A stretch of 64,000 nucleotides of DNA from Sphingomonas sp. EC-HK361 (GCF_902498785.1 NZ_LR701494.1:248001-312000), one strand, 5' to 3'; numbered from the stretch's first letter, positions 8,764-19,421 are shown. Numbers and translations are program-made. Notes: generated by a model from the letters alone, not told the origin.

Positions 8764-9045
8764 ATGATCCGTTCCGAACTCGTTCAGCAGCTTTCGGTGG
8801 ACAATCCCGAGCTGTCGCTGCGCGATATCGAGACGATCGTGACGGTCTTCTTCGATGAGATCGGCAAGCGCCTCGCCAATGACGGCCGCGTAGAGCTTCG
8901 CGGCTTCGGTGCCTTTTCCACCCGCGCCCGCGATGCTCGCACCGGCAGGAACCCGCGCACCGGCGAACTGGTGCCGGTCGAAGCGAAGCGCGTACCCTAC
9001 TTCAAGCCGGGCAAGGATATGCGCGTCCGCCTCAACATGGGCTGA
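8764..9045 (+). CDS. ihfB: Integration host factor subunit beta
   Basis: DNA-bending nucleoid protein of the HU/IHF family, 93 residues. The N-terminal helices [19 protein letters not shown] are followed by the beta-arm region [21 protein letters not shown], with RNPRTGE at the arm tip and the C-terminal [11 protein letters not shown] start at the ATG at 8764, preceded by GGGGGAAGCG, which serves as a good ribosome-binding site. The order rpsA-ihfB matches many proteobacteria. It has its own upstream spacer (8641-8763) after the rpsA terminator. Confidence 0.96.
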   Translation: MIRSELVQQLSVDNPELSLRDIETIVTVFFDEIGKRLANDGRVELRGFGAFSTRARDARTGRNPRTGELVPVEAKRVPYFKPGKDMRVRLNMG

Positions 9046-9057
9046 CGGACGAAGCAG

Positions 9058-10857
9058 TTATTCCCCGAACAGGTCGCGCTGCGCCTTCTCGATCTCCTCG
9101 GCGTAGCGCCGGCGGACATAGCCTTCGGACACCAGCCCCAGCACGCCGCGATCCGGACCGATGACCGCAAGCTCGTCGCCGCCCAGCGTGTCGAACGCGC
9201 GCATGACCGCGACGATATCCATGTCCGGCTTCAGCGCTGCGTCCTGCGCGCGGGCGATCGTTCGCACCTCTGCGCTCTCGTCGATACCGTCTCGATACGC
9301 CGCTGACGGTTGGGCGATGCCAGCATAATGCCCTTCCCCGTCCGCCAAGACGACCCGGCTCGTCGAACCAAGCGGGAAACGGCGGCGGAATTCGGCGATG
9401 GTGATATCGGCGGGCGTCGGGTTCGCCTCGCGCCGCATCATGCTGCCCGCCGTCAGCGTCTTCACCCACCCGACGTCGCGCGCGCTCTTTACCGTTTCGC
9501 CGCGAAGATGCAGGCGCCACGTCGAGAAGGAATAGCCGAACGTCTCGCGCACCAGTGTCGAGGAAACGAGCGCGGCCGCCAGCACCGCACCGGTCAGGGT
9601 AAAGTCGTGGGTAGCCTCCAGCACGATCATCGCCATGGTCATCGGCCCGCCGATCACCGCCACCGACAGCGCCGCCATGCCTACGAGCGCACCGTTGCGC
9701 GGATCGATGACGACATGGCCCACCGCATTGGCGAGGATGATCGCGAACGCATGGCCGAGGAGCGATCCCAGGAACAGCGAGGCAAAGAACAGACCGCCGC
9801 GAAAGCCGAAGCCGAGCGATACGATCGACCCCAGCGCCTTCGCCGCCAGCGCCGCGAGCAGGACACCGAGCGGCACCCCGAAGGCGAGATTGGTGTAGAG
9901 CGCTCCGTGCCCGGCCGAGAGGGCCTGCGGCGTCCACATCGCGAGCGGGATCATCACGCATCCGCCGATCGCCGGACGCAGCCAGTCGGGACCGGGCAAC
10001 AGCCGCGCCAGCCGCTCCATCTGCGACACCGCGAGCATAAGCAATATGCCGAAGAGCGCGCAGACCGCGCCGAGCCCCGCATAGACGAGGAAGTGGTGTG
10101 GCTCGACCGGCAGGCCGGCCTGCGCGGAAATGACATAGGGCTGCGCCCCGAGAACCTGCGCGACGAGCGTGCCGGACAGCGCCGCCGCGGCGACCGGCGC
10201 CAGGCTCGACGGGGTATAGGCGCCGATCACGATCTCGAACGCATAGAAGGCGCCCGCCAGCGGCGCGCCGAACGCCGCGGCGATCGCGGCCCCCGTCCCC
10301 GCCCCGACAAGATTGCGCAGGTCCTTGCGCCGCAGCTTCATCCACTGACCGACGATCGATCCCGTCGCCGCGCCCATCTGCGCATAAGCGGCCTCCAGCC
10401 CAACCGACGCCCCGAAACCGTTCGAGATGATCGTCTGGCCGGAGACGATGAGGCTGTCGCCAAGCGTCATCCGCCCGCCGTGCAGCGCATTGGCCTCCAC
10501 CGCGTCGACGAGGTTGCGCTTGCGCGACCGCGTCGCCCAAGTGAAACCCGCCAGCACCAAACCGCCGATCGGCAAGGCAATCAGGCTTGTCGTCGCGATG
10601 CGGTCCATCGCGCTCAGGTGGACGCCCGACGGTGTGCCGTAGAAGAGATGCTGCAACCCGCGCGCGATCCCGCCTTGGATCACGCTGAGCAGCCCGGCCA
10701 GCGCACCGACCGCTGTCGCGAGCAGGATGAAAACGCTTTCGTTCGATCGCGCCCAGCGCTGGAACCGGTTGAGCAGCACGGTCGGCCGCTCGATCCGCGG
10801 CAGGTCGAAGGGATGACGGTGCGATCTTGGCGGGGTGATGGGGCGACGTTCGCTCAA
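9058..10857 (-). CDS. CLC-type chloride channel/antiporter with C-terminal CBS pair
   Basis: Integral membrane protein of the ClC family, about 599 residues from a TTG at 10855-10857 (a GTG at 10777-10779 would give 573). Around ten hydrophobic segments span about 40-440. The region NGFGASVGLEAAYAQMGA carries the glutamate expected at the external gate but lacks the usual GREGP spelling. The later GFGFRGGLFFASLFLGS replaces the GxFxP motif. The C-terminal 130 residues contain two CBS-like units, the second around LGGDELAVIGPDRGVLG. No ATG fits, and AGGCAGG about 8-10 bases before the TTG supports that start. Ion selectivity and channel-versus-antiport mode cannot be told from sequence. It is convergent with ihfB, 12 bases apart. 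Confidence 0.85.
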   Translation of the reverse strand: MSERRPITPPRSHRHPFDLPRIERPTVLLNRFQRWARSNESVFILLATAVGALAGLLSVIQGGIARGLQHLFYGTPSGVHLSAMDRIATTSLIALPIGGLVLAGFTWATRSRKRNLVDAVEANALHGGRMTLGDSLIVSGQTIISNGFGASVGLEAAYAQMGAATGSIVGQWMKLRRKDLRNLVGAGTGAAIAAAFGAPLAGAFYAFEIVIGAYTPSSLAPVAAAALSGTLVAQVLGAQPYVISAQAGLPVEPHHFLVYAGLGAVCALFGILLMLAVSQMERLARLLPGPDWLRPAIGGCVMIPLAMWTPQALSAGHGALYTNLAFGVPLGVLLAALAAKALGSIVSLGFGFRGGLFFASLFLGSLLGHAFAIILANAVGHVVIDPRNGALVGMAALSVAVIGGPMTMAMIVLEATHDFTLTGAVLAAALVSSTLVRETFGYSFSTWRLHLRGETVKSARDVGWVKTLTAGSMMRREANPTPADITIAEFRRRFPLGSTSRVVLADGEGHYAGIAQPSAAYRDGIDESAEVRTIARAQDAALKPDMDIVAVMRAFDTLGGDELAVIGPDRGVLGLVSEGYVRRRYAEEIEKAQRDLFGE

Positions 10858-10940
10858 CTGCGCGGACCTGCCTGGAGGGTTTCGGGGCAAACCGCTCCTT
10901 GCACAGGGCACCGCGGCGAACAACCGCAGCCGTTCACGCT

Positions 10941-12500
10941 TCAGGCGTGGATCGCGGTATCCAGCTGATTGAGATCGGTCCCGCGCGTCTCGCGACCGAG
11001 CCAGGCTATGAGTGCGAGCGACAGCGCCGCCGGCACGAGGATCAGCGCGGCGACCGTCGCCAACTGCGGCACCGCCCCCGCGATCGCGAGCGCCTGCGCG
11101 CCGAGTCCACCGGCCTTCGAGCACGCCGCGACCCAGCCCGTCGCGCGGCCGCGAACGCGCGCGGGGAAGCTCTCGGCCACATAGGGCAGTAGGATCGCGA
11201 TGATCGCATTGACGCCGATGATGAGCGCCGCGACCGGCAGCACCGGGCTCACCTCGCCTGCCTGCCGCTCGATCCAGAGAACACCGCCCAATCCGACGAC
11301 GAGGACGGCGATTCCGATGATCAACGATCCCTTGCTGCTCCACCGGCTGTAGAGCAGCGCGGCGGCGAAGATCGTCGGCACCGCGATCAGCGCAGCCTTT
11401 GCGAGCAGCGCGCTCGCCACGCCGACGCTGTAGCCGCGCGCGACGAGATCGGCGGGCAACCACAAGAGCAATCCGAAATTGGCGCATCCCCAGGCGAGCG
11501 CGACGATGCTGAATGCCATCAGCGCGCCGCCCTTGCGGAGCGCGGGAACCGGGGTCGCGGCGTCGGTAGGACGCACCGCCGGACGCTCCTCGCGAACCTC
11601 TCCGCCGCCGAAGCGCCGCAGCACGCTGGCCGCTTCCTTCAAGCGACCCTGCACCACAAGATAGCGTGGCGATTCCGGGATCAGGCGGCCGAGGAAGATC
11701 AGGAGGAGGCCGGTGGGCAGGTTCGCCAGCCACAGGATGCGCCAGCCGAAGATGGGCTGGAGGATCGCCGACAGCCCGCTCGCGGCAAAATAGCCGCCCG
11801 CCGCCCCCAGCCCGCCGACGAGAACGAGGCTCCACCCGCGGTGACGGTTGGGCATCATCTCGGCGAGCAGCGCGTAGGTCACGGGCAGCATTCCGCCGGC
11901 CGCGGCGCCCATCATGAAGCACATCGCGACGTTCCATGCCAGGCTGGGCATCGCGCCGCAGATCGAGGTTCCGACGAACATGACCGCAGACAGCAGGATC
12001 GATGCCTTGCGCCCATAGATATCCGCGACGAAACCCCAGACGATAGACCCGACGACGGTCCCCGACAGTGCGGCAAACGGCACGAGCGACGCGGTCGCGC
12101 GCAGCACTCCGTACTCTTCAGTCATTCCAGACAGCGTGAAACCGAGCGAGGCCGGCTTCATGACGTCGATCGTCAGTGCGACGACGAGCGCGCCCATCAT
12201 CACCCAGTGCGCCGAGCCGAGCGGCGCGTCCTGCGGCCCCTCGACGACCATGTGCCGCAAACGGGCGCGCAGCCGCAGCGCGTCGCGTGGCAACAGGCCG
12301 TAGCCGGCGAGCCCGGTCCCGCCGACGATCAGCGCCATGCCGAACAGCATCCCCGCGTCCATCGGCATCCCGGCCATGTGGTAGTGCATCGACCGGGCCA
12401 TCAGGAACATCGGCAGGTGCAGGATGACGCCCGCCGTCACCGCAACACAGCCGGCCACGAACGCCCACCGCGCCCGCCGCCCTGCCAGGATCGATTCCAT
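10941..12500 (-). CDS. Major facilitator superfamily transporter, sugar-porter-like
   Basis: Inner-membrane transporter of 519 residues with about twelve hydrophobic segments. MFS motif A is visible as GFVADIYGRK after the second predicted helix of the core. PESPRYLV follows helix 6, and AESFPARVRGRATG sits in the second half, both typical of the sugar/aromatic-acid porter group. The N-terminal 90 residues hold two extra hydrophobic stretches, including a methionine/histidine-rich MARSMHYHMAGMPMDAGM loop that might bind a metal. I start at the ATG at 12498-12500. The substrate is unknown. The gene lies between DUF2332 and the CLC gene on the same strand, with 83-85 base gaps. Confidence 0.83.
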   Translation of the reverse strand: MESILAGRRARWAFVAGCVAVTAGVILHLPMFLMARSMHYHMAGMPMDAGMLFGMALIVGGTGLAGYGLLPRDALRLRARLRHMVVEGPQDAPLGSAHWVMMGALVVALTIDVMKPASLGFTLSGMTEEYGVLRATASLVPFAALSGTVVGSIVWGFVADIYGRKASILLSAVMFVGTSICGAMPSLAWNVAMCFMMGAAAGGMLPVTYALLAEMMPNRHRGWSLVLVGGLGAAGGYFAASGLSAILQPIFGWRILWLANLPTGLLLIFLGRLIPESPRYLVVQGRLKEAASVLRRFGGGEVREERPAVRPTDAATPVPALRKGGALMAFSIVALAWGCANFGLLLWLPADLVARGYSVGVASALLAKAALIAVPTIFAAALLYSRWSSKGSLIIGIAVLVVGLGGVLWIERQAGEVSPVLPVAALIIGVNAIIAILLPYVAESFPARVRGRATGWVAACSKAGGLGAQALAIAGAVPQLATVAALILVPAALSLALIAWLGRETRGTDLNQLDTAIHA

Positions 12501-12585
12501 CACCCCTGCCCCGTCGCTAACCCGGCGCGCTCTCGCTGCCCATCTCCGCCAGAGCACAGGACGATTTGGCGAGCAATCCCGCAGC

Positions 12586-13689
12586 CTATCCCGTGACGAC
12601 ATGCGCCGATGCGGGGATCGGATAGTCGCCACCGGGATCGTGCGCCAACCCGCCACGAACCCATGTGCCGTGGGCATGCGCTGTTCCGATGACGGCAGTT
12701 GCGGCGTGCCCCGGCCAGCTCTTCACGCGAATGACCTGTTGGGCAAGCGCGCGGTCCGGCTCCATCATCACCCAGCCGAGCGGACGTTCGGGCGTTGCGC
12801 GATTGCCCACCTCATTCATCATCTCGCGGATCGCCTGCGCGGTTTCGTCCGGCAGATATTGCCAGACGACGGAATGCATCAACACCCGCGTGACGCCCGC
12901 GTCCTGCGGCACGGCAAGGCGTTCGGCGAGCCACGCCGCGGCATCCGCGCGTTCGAGCATCACGCCCCGATCGCGCTGCATCGCGATCGCCCCGCGCAGG
13001 CGCTCGGCCCGCTCCGGGGTTTCGGCCCAGACATAGGCGGCGAGCCGTGCCCCAACCGTAGGGTCGGTGGCGTCGAGCGGCTGGACGTCGCATCCGCGGA
13101 TGGAAACGATCTCTACCGGCACAGGTTCGGGCGCTACACCGCGCCATTCCGGGGCGATCGTCACCGGCGCGTCGTCCGGCCCGACCGTCACTCCGCCCAG
13201 ATCGAAGCGATAGCGGTCGATCAGCAGGTTCAGCCCCGCGCTCGATCCGATCTCGAGGATTTCTAGACGCGGTCCATGTCGCCGTGCGATTTCCATGAGG
13301 CCGAGCATCAGCGCGGCCGATCGTCCCGGCTCGTTGGTCTGCGGCGGGCCGTCGAGCCATGGCAATAGCGCATCGTCATGCGCATGAAGGGCTGACCGGA
13401 GTGCAGTCGCGATCGCTTCCCGGTCGGTTATCTCACCGCGAAACACCGCCGCGAGCCCGGAATCGCTGCCCGCCTGCACCAGCGCATGGAGCCCACCGAC
13501 GAAGCGCAACGGCAAGGCATCGCGCGTCGGTTCGCCCGCCCAGCCGAGAATGCGCGCGCCGGTTCGTGTGTCGGGGGTGAGCGCGTCGGCAATGACTTCG
13601 CAAAGCCGCGCATAGATCGGCGCGTCCATCCGCGAGCAGTAGAAGGCCTGGATCCGGAACGCTTCCCGGTTTGCCGCTTCGTCCGCCAT
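12586..13689 (-). CDS. DUF2332 family protein, possibly SAM-binding
   Basis: The 367-residue cytosolic protein fits DUF2332 in length and in its blocks: [12 protein letters not shown] near the N-terminus, [12 protein letters not shown], and the central [19 protein letters not shown]. That last segment looks like the glycine-rich motif I of Rossmann-fold methyltransferases, followed by an acidic/aromatic C-terminal half with [11 protein letters not shown] and [11 protein letters not shown] strong ribosome-binding site (GAGGAGGA, 8 bases before the ATG) supports the start. It is divergent from hisG, with 65 bases between starts. Enzymatic function is not established; methyltransferase-like activity is inference only. 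Confidence 0.83.
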   Translation of the reverse strand: MADEAANREAFRIQAFYCSRMDAPIYARLCEVIADALTPDTRTGARILGWAGEPTRDALPLRFVGGLHALVQAGSDSGLAAVFRGEITDREAIATALRSALHAHDDALLPWLDGPPQTNEPGRSAALMLGLMEIARRHGPRLEILEIGSSAGLNLLIDRYRFDLGGVTVGPDDAPVTIAPEWRGVAPEPVPVEIVSIRGCDVQPLDATDPTVGARLAAYVWAETPERAERLRGAIAMQRDRGVMLERADAAAWLAERLAVPQDAGVTRVLMHSVVWQYLPDETAQAIREMMNEVGNRATPERPLGWVMMEPDRALAQQVIRVKSWPGHAATAVIGTAHAHGTWVRGGLAHDPGGDYPIPASAHVVTG

Positions 13690-13754
13690 GCGCCATTCCT
13701 CCTCGGCGCATCTGTTGCACCCGCGAACGGCCCCGCGTAAAGCCCCGCACCTCT

Positions 13755-14417
13755 ATGCCGATGCCGATCATCATCGCCGTGCCAAAAGGGCGCATTCTCA
13801 CCGAAGCGCTGTCGCTGCTCGCGGCGGCCGGCGTCCGTCCCGAGGCTGCGTTCGGCGACGAGGACAGCCGCGCGCTTCGGTTCGCGACCGACGATCCCGG
13901 CATCCAGCTGATCCGCGTCCGCGCGTTCGATGTGGCGACCTTCGTCGCGCACGGCGCGGCGCAACTCGGCATTGTGGGCTCCGACGTGCTCGCCGAATTC
14001 GCCTATTCCGAACTCTATGCGCCCGTCGATCTCGGCATCGGGCATTGCCGGCTCTCGGTCGCCGAGCCCGCCGACATGGCCGCGAAGGACGACCCACGCG
14101 GCTGGAGCCATGTGCGCGTCGCGACCAAATATCCGCACGTGACCGCCGCGCACTTCGCCAATCGGGGCGTGCAGGCGGAGTGCGTGAAGCTCAATGGCGC
14201 GATGGAGCTCGCCCCCACGCTCGGCCTCGCTCCGCGCATCGTCGATCTCGTGTCGTCGGGACGGACGCTCAAGGAAAACGGGCTGGTCGAGGTGGAAGAG
14301 ATCATGCAGGTGACGAGCCGCCTGATCGTCAACCGCGCGGCGATGAAGACGCGCGCGGAGGTCGTGCCGCTGGTCGAGGCGTTCCGGCGGGCGGTCGAGG
14401 CGCGCGAGGCCGCATGA
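13755..14417 (+). CDS. hisG: ATP phosphoribosyltransferase, short form
   Basis: Catalyses the first committed step of histidine synthesis, joining PRPP and ATP. The 220-residue protein has the [10 protein letters not shown] start, [12 protein letters not shown] and the PRPP-binding [14 protein letters not shown] segment. It lacks the C-terminal regulatory domain of long HisG, so it is the short form, which in studied cases needs the HisZ subunit for activity. hisZ is not in this window. Two in-frame ATGs (13755, 13761) are possible starts. Its stop overlaps the hisD start (ATGA). Confidence 0.95.
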   Translation: MPMPIIIAVPKGRILTEALSLLAAAGVRPEAAFGDEDSRALRFATDDPGIQLIRVRAFDVATFVAHGAAQLGIVGSDVLAEFAYSELYAPVDLGIGHCRLSVAEPADMAAKDDPRGWSHVRVATKYPHVTAAHFANRGVQAECVKLNGAMELAPTLGLAPRIVDLVSSGRTLKENGLVEVEEIMQVTSRLIVNRAAMKTRAEVVPLVEAFRRAVEAREAA

Positions 14418-15709
14418 TCCGCCTTTCCACTTTGGACCCGACCTTTGATCGCGATTTCGCCGCGCTGGTCGATGCCCGCCGCGAAACCGACGCCGACGTC
14501 TCTCGCGATGTCCGCACCATCCTCGCGAGCGTCCGCGAGGAAGGCGATGCCGCGCTCGCCGCGTTCACGAAGAAATTCGACGGCCACGATCTCGATGCAA
14601 CCGGCTGGCGGATCGAGCCGGCCGCCTGTGGAAACGCCTTCGACGCGCTCGACCCGGTCTTGCGCGACGCGCTGATCCTCGCGCACGACCGGATCCGCGC
14701 CTATCACGAGCGCCAGCGGCCGGAGGACAGCGCGTTTACCGATGCGGCGGGTGTCAGGCTCGGTGCACGGTGGCGCCCGGTCGATGCCGCCGGCATCTAC
14801 GTCCCCGGCGGGCGGGCGGCCTACCCCTCTTCACTCCTGATGAACGCGGTTCCCGCGCGGGTCGCCGGCGTCGAACGACTGGTCGTGGTCACGCCGACAC
14901 CGAAGGGCGAGATCAATCCGCTCGTCCTCGCCGCCGCACACTTGGTCGGCGTCGATGAAATCTGGCGGGTCGGCGGCGCGCAGGCCATCGCCGCGCTCGC
15001 CTACGGCACCCGCCGCATCGCGCCCGTCGATGTCGTCACTGGCCCCGGCAACGCCTGGGTCGCGGAGGCGAAGCGCCAACTCTACGGCGTCGTGGGCATC
15101 GACATGGTCGCGGGACCATCGGAGATCGTCGTCGTCGCCGACGCGAAGAACGACCCCGACTGGATCGCCGCCGACCTGCTGAGCCAGGCCGAGCATGACA
15201 CGACGACGCAGTCGATCCTGTTCACCGACGACGCCGATTTCGCCGATGCAGTCGCCACCGCCGTCGATCGCCAGATCCCCGACCTCACCACCGCCGCCAC
15301 CGCTCGTACCGCCTGGGACGCCAACGGCGCGATCATCGTGACCGATACGCTGGACGCCGCGATGCCGCTGGTCAACCAGCTCGCCGCCGAGCACCTCCAG
15401 CTCGCGGTCGATGATCCCGACGCGCTGTTCGCCCAAGTGCGTCACGCAGGCTCGGTTTTTCTCGGCCGCTACACGCCGGAAGCGATCGGGGATTATGTCG
15501 CCGGGCCCAATCACGTGCTCCCGACGGGCCGCCGCGCGCGCTTCTCGTCCGGGCTGTCCGTGCTCGACTTCATGAAGCGGACGAGCTTCCTCGGGCTGGA
15601 CGAAGACAGCCTCAAGGCGCTTGGTCCGGCAACGGTCGCGCTGGCGAATGCCGAAGGCCTTCCCGCCCACGCCGCCTCGGTCGCGCTGCGGTTGCGCCTG
15701 AACCACTGA
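14414..15709 (+). CDS. hisD: Histidinol dehydrogenase
   Basis: Zinc enzyme that oxidises L-histidinol to L-histidine in two NAD-dependent steps. The 431-residue length is typical. Visible blocks are [20 protein letters not shown], the [16 protein letters not shown] segment, [11 protein letters not shown], the zinc-ligand region [13 protein letters not shown], and the late [13 protein letters not shown] and GPNHVLPTG, which hold the conserved EH and H residues. The ATG at 14414 overlaps the hisG stop by four bases, indicating coupling. Confidence 0.97.
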   Translation: MIRLSTLDPTFDRDFAALVDARRETDADVSRDVRTILASVREEGDAALAAFTKKFDGHDLDATGWRIEPAACGNAFDALDPVLRDALILAHDRIRAYHERQRPEDSAFTDAAGVRLGARWRPVDAAGIYVPGGRAAYPSSLLMNAVPARVAGVERLVVVTPTPKGEINPLVLAAAHLVGVDEIWRVGGAQAIAALAYGTRRIAPVDVVTGPGNAWVAEAKRQLYGVVGIDMVAGPSEIVVVADAKNDPDWIAADLLSQAEHDTTTQSILFTDDADFADAVATAVDRQIPDLTTAATARTAWDANGAIIVTDTLDAAMPLVNQLAAEHLQLAVDDPDALFAQVRHAGSVFLGRYTPEAIGDYVAGPNHVLPTGRRARFSSGLSVLDFMKRTSFLGLDEDSLKALGPATVALANAEGLPAHAASVALRLRLNH

Positions 15710-15764
15710 ATGTCGGTCCCCGCCGAGGGTGACGACCCCCGCCTTTCCCCCTAAATGGAATCCC

Positions 15765-16220
15765 ATGTCCCGCACCGCCCATCGCACCAAGGCCCGCGCC
15801 GCTGCGCGCCTCGCCGCCGTCCAGGCGCTTTACCAGCACGAGATGGAGGGGACGGCGATCCCGTCGCTCCTGCACGAATTTCACAATCACCGCCTCGGCG
15901 CCACGATCGAGGATGTCGAATATGCGGAAGCCGAGGTCGGCTTTTTCGACGATCTGGTGAAAGGCACGACCGCGCGGCTCGGCGAGATCGACCGCGCGAT
16001 CGAGGCCAAGCTGGCGAGTAGCTGGACGCTCGGGCGCCTCGACAAGCCGATGAAGGCGATCCTGCGCTGCGGCACCTATGAACTGCTTGCACGCAACGAT
16101 GTGCCGGTCGGCGCCGTTATCAGCGAATATGTCGATGTCGCCCACGCTTTCCACGACCGACGCGAGTCGGGGTTCGTCAACGGTCTGCTCGATGCGATCG
16201 CCAGGGATGTGCGGGTCTAG
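15765..16220 (+). CDS. nusB: Transcription antitermination factor NusB
   Basis: All-helical RNA-binding factor that pairs with NusE (S10) on boxA RNA in rRNA antitermination. The 151-residue protein shows RAAARLAAVQALYQHEM at the N-terminus, the usual NusB arginine-rich helix, and RCGTYELL followed by VISEYVDVAHAFHDRRESGFVNGLLD at the C-terminus. I start at the ATG at 15765 (MSRTAHRTKAR). It sits between hisD and thiL on the same strand, a frequent alphaproteobacterial arrangement. Confidence 0.95.
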   Translation: MSRTAHRTKARAAARLAAVQALYQHEMEGTAIPSLLHEFHNHRLGATIEDVEYAEAEVGFFDDLVKGTTARLGEIDRAIEAKLASSWTLGRLDKPMKAILRCGTYELLARNDVPVGAVISEYVDVAHAFHDRRESGFVNGLLDAIARDVRV

Positions 16221-16250
16221 GCCAGTCTTCCCGGTGGATGGCCCCGCGAG

Positions 16251-17138
16251 ATGAACGAAGCAGAGTTTCTCGCCCGTCTGCGCACGCTGCCGCTCCACCC
16301 GGGTGCGCGGCTGCTTGCGGACGATACGGCTGCGCTGGGGCGCTACACGCTCACCACCGATACCCTGGTCGAGGGTGTCCACTTCCTCACTGGCGATCCG
16401 CCGGGCGATGTCGCCTGGAAACTGCTGGCGACCAACCTGTCCGATCTTGCAGCCAAGGGCGCCAAGCCCGAAGGCGTGCTGCTCAACTACCCGCTCAGCG
16501 ACGCGGCCTGGGATGCGGCCTTTCTGGACGGGCTGCACCGCGCGCTCACCCGTTTTTCCGTGACACTTCTCGGCGGCGATACCGTGTCGCTGGCGGCCGG
16601 AGCGGCGCGCGTGCTCTCGCTGACCGCGATCGGGGTTGCCGGGCCTGCTCCGCCCCGTTCGGGGGCGCAGGCTGGCGACGGGTTGTGGGTCACGGGCACC
16701 ATCGGCGATGCTGGCGCGGGCCTCGCCATTGCGCAGGGTGCGAGGGGGCCGGATGCGCTGCTCGATCGCTACCGACGCCCAATCCCACGCCTCGACGAGG
16801 GACGGATGCTCGCTCCGCAGGTGCATGCGATGATGGACGTGTCCGACGGCCTGCTCATCGACGCCGCGCGGATGGCGGCGGCGAGCGGTCTTGGCGTCAC
16901 GATCGACCTAGCGCTGCTGCCTATTTCTGCCGAGCTTGCCGCGTTTCGTGACGATCGCCTGGCCGCAGCGACCGCGGGTGACGACTACGAACTGCTCTTC
17001 GCGGCGATCCCCGCGACCAGCCCGCATGCGCAAGCGACGCGCATCGGCAGCTTCGCGCCGGGCGAAGGCGTGACCTTGAGGGACGGCGAAACGCCCGTCG
17101 CTCTGCCCGCGCATCTGGGCTTCCAGCATCACGCTTAA
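16251..17138 (+). CDS. thiL: Thiamine-monophosphate kinase
   Basis: Final kinase of thiamine diphosphate synthesis (TMP + ATP). The 295-residue protein has the AIR-synthase-like fold signatures: [42 protein letters not shown] and the C-terminal [16 protein letters not shown] and [11 protein letters not shown]. The first 20 residues are shorter than in E. coli ThiL, and the usual GIGDD appears as LADDT. It starts 30 bases after nusB; no TPP riboswitch is visible in that gap. Confidence 0.94.
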   Translation: MNEAEFLARLRTLPLHPGARLLADDTAALGRYTLTTDTLVEGVHFLTGDPPGDVAWKLLATNLSDLAAKGAKPEGVLLNYPLSDAAWDAAFLDGLHRALTRFSVTLLGGDTVSLAAGAARVLSLTAIGVAGPAPPRSGAQAGDGLWVTGTIGDAGAGLAIAQGARGPDALLDRYRRPIPRLDEGRMLAPQVHAMMDVSDGLLIDAARMAAASGLGVTIDLALLPISAELAAFRDDRLAAATAGDDYELLFAAIPATSPHAQATRIGSFAPGEGVTLRDGETPVALPAHLGFQHHA

Positions 17139-17144
17139 CCGCGC

Positions 17145-17172
17145 TTGCGCAACTTCCTTGCGCCCTTATACC
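17145..17172 (+). promoter_or_regulatory. Possible sigma-70-type promoter of hppA
   Basis: TTGCGC (17145-17150) and TATACC (17167-17172) are separated by 16 bases. They lie 62 bases before the hppA ATG, in the spacer after thiL. Based on hexamer likeness only. Confidence 0.3.
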
Positions 17173-17233
17173 TTTCCGCAAGCCGGGGGTGCGTCCGCAT
17201 CACACCGGAAAGCGAAGAGAGGGAAAGTGCTGC

Positions 17234-19399
17234 ATGACGACCGTGTATTTCGCCATGCTCTGCGGCGTGATTGCCGTGGTGTATGGGTTCGTGACAAGCC
17301 AGCAGGTGCTCCGGCAAGGCGCCGGTAACGACAGGATGCAGGACATCGCCGCCGCCATTCAGGAGGGCGCGAAGGCCTATCTCGGCCGGCAATATACCAC
17401 GATCGCGATCGTCGGCGTCATCGTTGCGGTCATCATCGCGGTCACGCTGGGCATCATTTCCACGCTCGGTTTCGTCATCGGCGCAGTTCTCTCGGGCGTT
17501 GCGGGCTATGTCGGCATGAACATCTCGGTGCGTGCGAACGTCCGCACCGCCGAGGCCGCGCGCACCAGCCTGCAGGGCGGCCTCACCACCGCTTTCCGCT
17601 CGGGCGCCGTCACCGGCATGCTCGTCGCGGGGCTCGGCCTCCTCGCGATCTCGACCTTCTTCTGGTATCTCACCGGCCCCGCCGGCCATGCGCCCAATGA
17701 CCGCATCATCGTCGAGGCACTGACGGCGCTTGCGTTCGGCGCCTCGCTCATCTCGATCTTCGCACGTCTCGGCGGCGGCATCTTCACCAAGGCCGCGGAC
17801 GTGGGCGCCGACCTCGTCGGCAAGGTCGAGGCCGGCATTCCGGAGGACGACCCCCGCAACCCCGCCACCATCGCCGATAACGTCGGCGACAACGTCGGCG
17901 ACTGCGCCGGCATGGCCGCCGACCTGTTCGAGACGTATGTCGTCACCATCGGCGTCACGATGATCTCGATCGCGCTGCTGATCCAGGCGGATGCGGCCGA
18001 ACTGCTCAAGCTGATGACCCTGCCGCTCGTCGTCGGCGGCGTCTGCATCATCACCTCGATCATCGGCACCTACATGGTCCGCCTCGGCAAGGGCAGCATC
18101 ATGGGTGCGCTTTACAAGGGGTTCTGGACCTCGGCGCTGCTCTCGATCCCCGCCATCTATGTTGCCACGCAAGTGACGCTTGGCGACATGAACGCGGTGA
18201 TCGGCGGCGCGGGCTTTCTGGACGCGCCGAGCGACTCCCTCACCACGGACGTGGCGCCGGTCGCTCCAGCGGCCGCGGCCGGCTTTACGGGCATGGACCT
18301 GTTCTGGTGCATGCTGATCGGCCTTGCGGTGACCGGCCTGATCGTCTGGATCACCGAATACTACACCGGCACCAATTACCGCCCGGTCAAGTCGATCGCG
18401 AAGGCATCGGAAACCGGCCATGGCACCAACGTGATCCAAGGGCTCGCGATCAGTCTCGAATCGACCGCGCTGCCGACGCTCGTCATCGTCGTTGCGGTGA
18501 TCGCCGCCTATCAGATCGCCGGCATCATCGGCGTGGCCTTCGGCGCGACCTCGATGCTGGCGCTCGCCGGCATGGTCGTCGCGCTCGACGCCTATGGTCC
18601 GGTCACCGACAATGCGGGCGGTATCGCCGAAATGGCGGGCCTGCCCGACGACGTGCGCCACCGCACCGACGCGCTCGATGCGGTCGGCAACACGACCAAG
18701 GCGGTGACGAAGGGCTATGCGATCGGCTCGGCCGCGCTCGCCGCGCTCGTGCTGTTCGGCGCCTACACGACCGATCTCCAGACCTATTTCCCTGACCTGA
18801 CCGTCGATTTCAGCCTGTCCAACCCGTACGTCATCGTCGGGCTGCTGCTCGGTGCGCTTCTTCCCTACCTGTTCGGCGCATTCGGGATGACCGCTGTTGG
18901 CCGGGCCGCCGGCAGCGTCGTCGAGGAAGTGCGCGCGCAGTTCCGCGAAAATCCGGGCATCATGGAAGGAACGAGCCGCCCCAATTACGGCCGCACCGTC
19001 GATCTGGTGACCCGCGCCGCGATCAAGGAAATGATCGTGCCGAGCCTGCTGCCGGTGCTTTCACCCATCGTCCTGTATTTCCTCATCACCGCGGTCGCCG
19101 GCCAGGCCTCGGGCTTCGCGGCGCTCGGCGCGATGCTGCTCGGCGTCATCGTATCCGGGCTCTTCGTCGCGATCTCGATGACCTCGGGCGGCGGCGCGTG
19201 GGACAATGCCAAGAAATATATCGAGGACGGCAACCACGGCGGCAAGGGCAGCGAAGCCCACAAGGCCGCGGTGACCGGCGATACCGTGGGCGATCCCTAC
19301 AAGGATACGGCCGGCCCGGCAGTGAACCCGATGATCAAGATCACCAACATCGTGGCACTGCTGTTGCTGGCGGCACTGGCTGCACACGGCGCAGGCTGA
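17234..19399 (+). CDS. hppA: Membrane-bound proton-translocating pyrophosphatase, K+-independent type
   Basis: Integral membrane enzyme of 721 residues with about 16 hydrophobic segments. It couples PPi hydrolysis to proton export. The PPi/Mg site is the segment [19 protein letters not shown], followed by [18 protein letters not shown]. Later acidic blocks include [11 protein letters not shown] and [20 protein letters not shown]. The sequence [10 protein letters not shown] places lysine at the position that separates K+-independent from K+-dependent enzymes (alanine). I start at the ATG at 17234 ([10 protein letters not shown]), preceded by GAGAGGGAAAG. A strong terminator follows. It could support PPi removal and energy conservation. 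Confidence 0.96.
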   Translation: MTTVYFAMLCGVIAVVYGFVTSQQVLRQGAGNDRMQDIAAAIQEGAKAYLGRQYTTIAIVGVIVAVIIAVTLGIISTLGFVIGAVLSGVAGYVGMNISVRANVRTAEAARTSLQGGLTTAFRSGAVTGMLVAGLGLLAISTFFWYLTGPAGHAPNDRIIVEALTALAFGASLISIFARLGGGIFTKAADVGADLVGKVEAGIPEDDPRNPATIADNVGDNVGDCAGMAADLFETYVVTIGVTMISIALLIQADAAELLKLMTLPLVVGGVCIITSIIGTYMVRLGKGSIMGALYKGFWTSALLSIPAIYVATQVTLGDMNAVIGGAGFLDAPSDSLTTDVAPVAPAAAAGFTGMDLFWCMLIGLAVTGLIVWITEYYTGTNYRPVKSIAKASETGHGTNVIQGLAISLESTALPTLVIVVAVIAAYQIAGIIGVAFGATSMLALAGMVVALDAYGPVTDNAGGIAEMAGLPDDVRHRTDALDAVGNTTKAVTKGYAIGSAALAALVLFGAYTTDLQTYFPDLTVDFSLSNPYVIVGLLLGALLPYLFGAFGMTAVGRAAGSVVEEVRAQFRENPGIMEGTSRPNYGRTVDLVTRAAIKEMIVPSLLPVLSPIVLYFLITAVAGQASGFAALGAMLLGVIVSGLFVAISMTSGGGAWDNAKKYIEDGNHGGKGSEAHKAAVTGDTVGDPYKDTAGPAVNPMIKITNIVALLLLAALAAHGAG

Positions 19400-19421
19400 C
19401 CGGCAAAAGCGCTGCAGAAGC

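Noticed and set aside
8658-8858. Short frame before and across the ihfB start
   Set aside because: No conserved content and it overlaps ihfB in another frame; the spacer looks like an ordinary promoter/leader.
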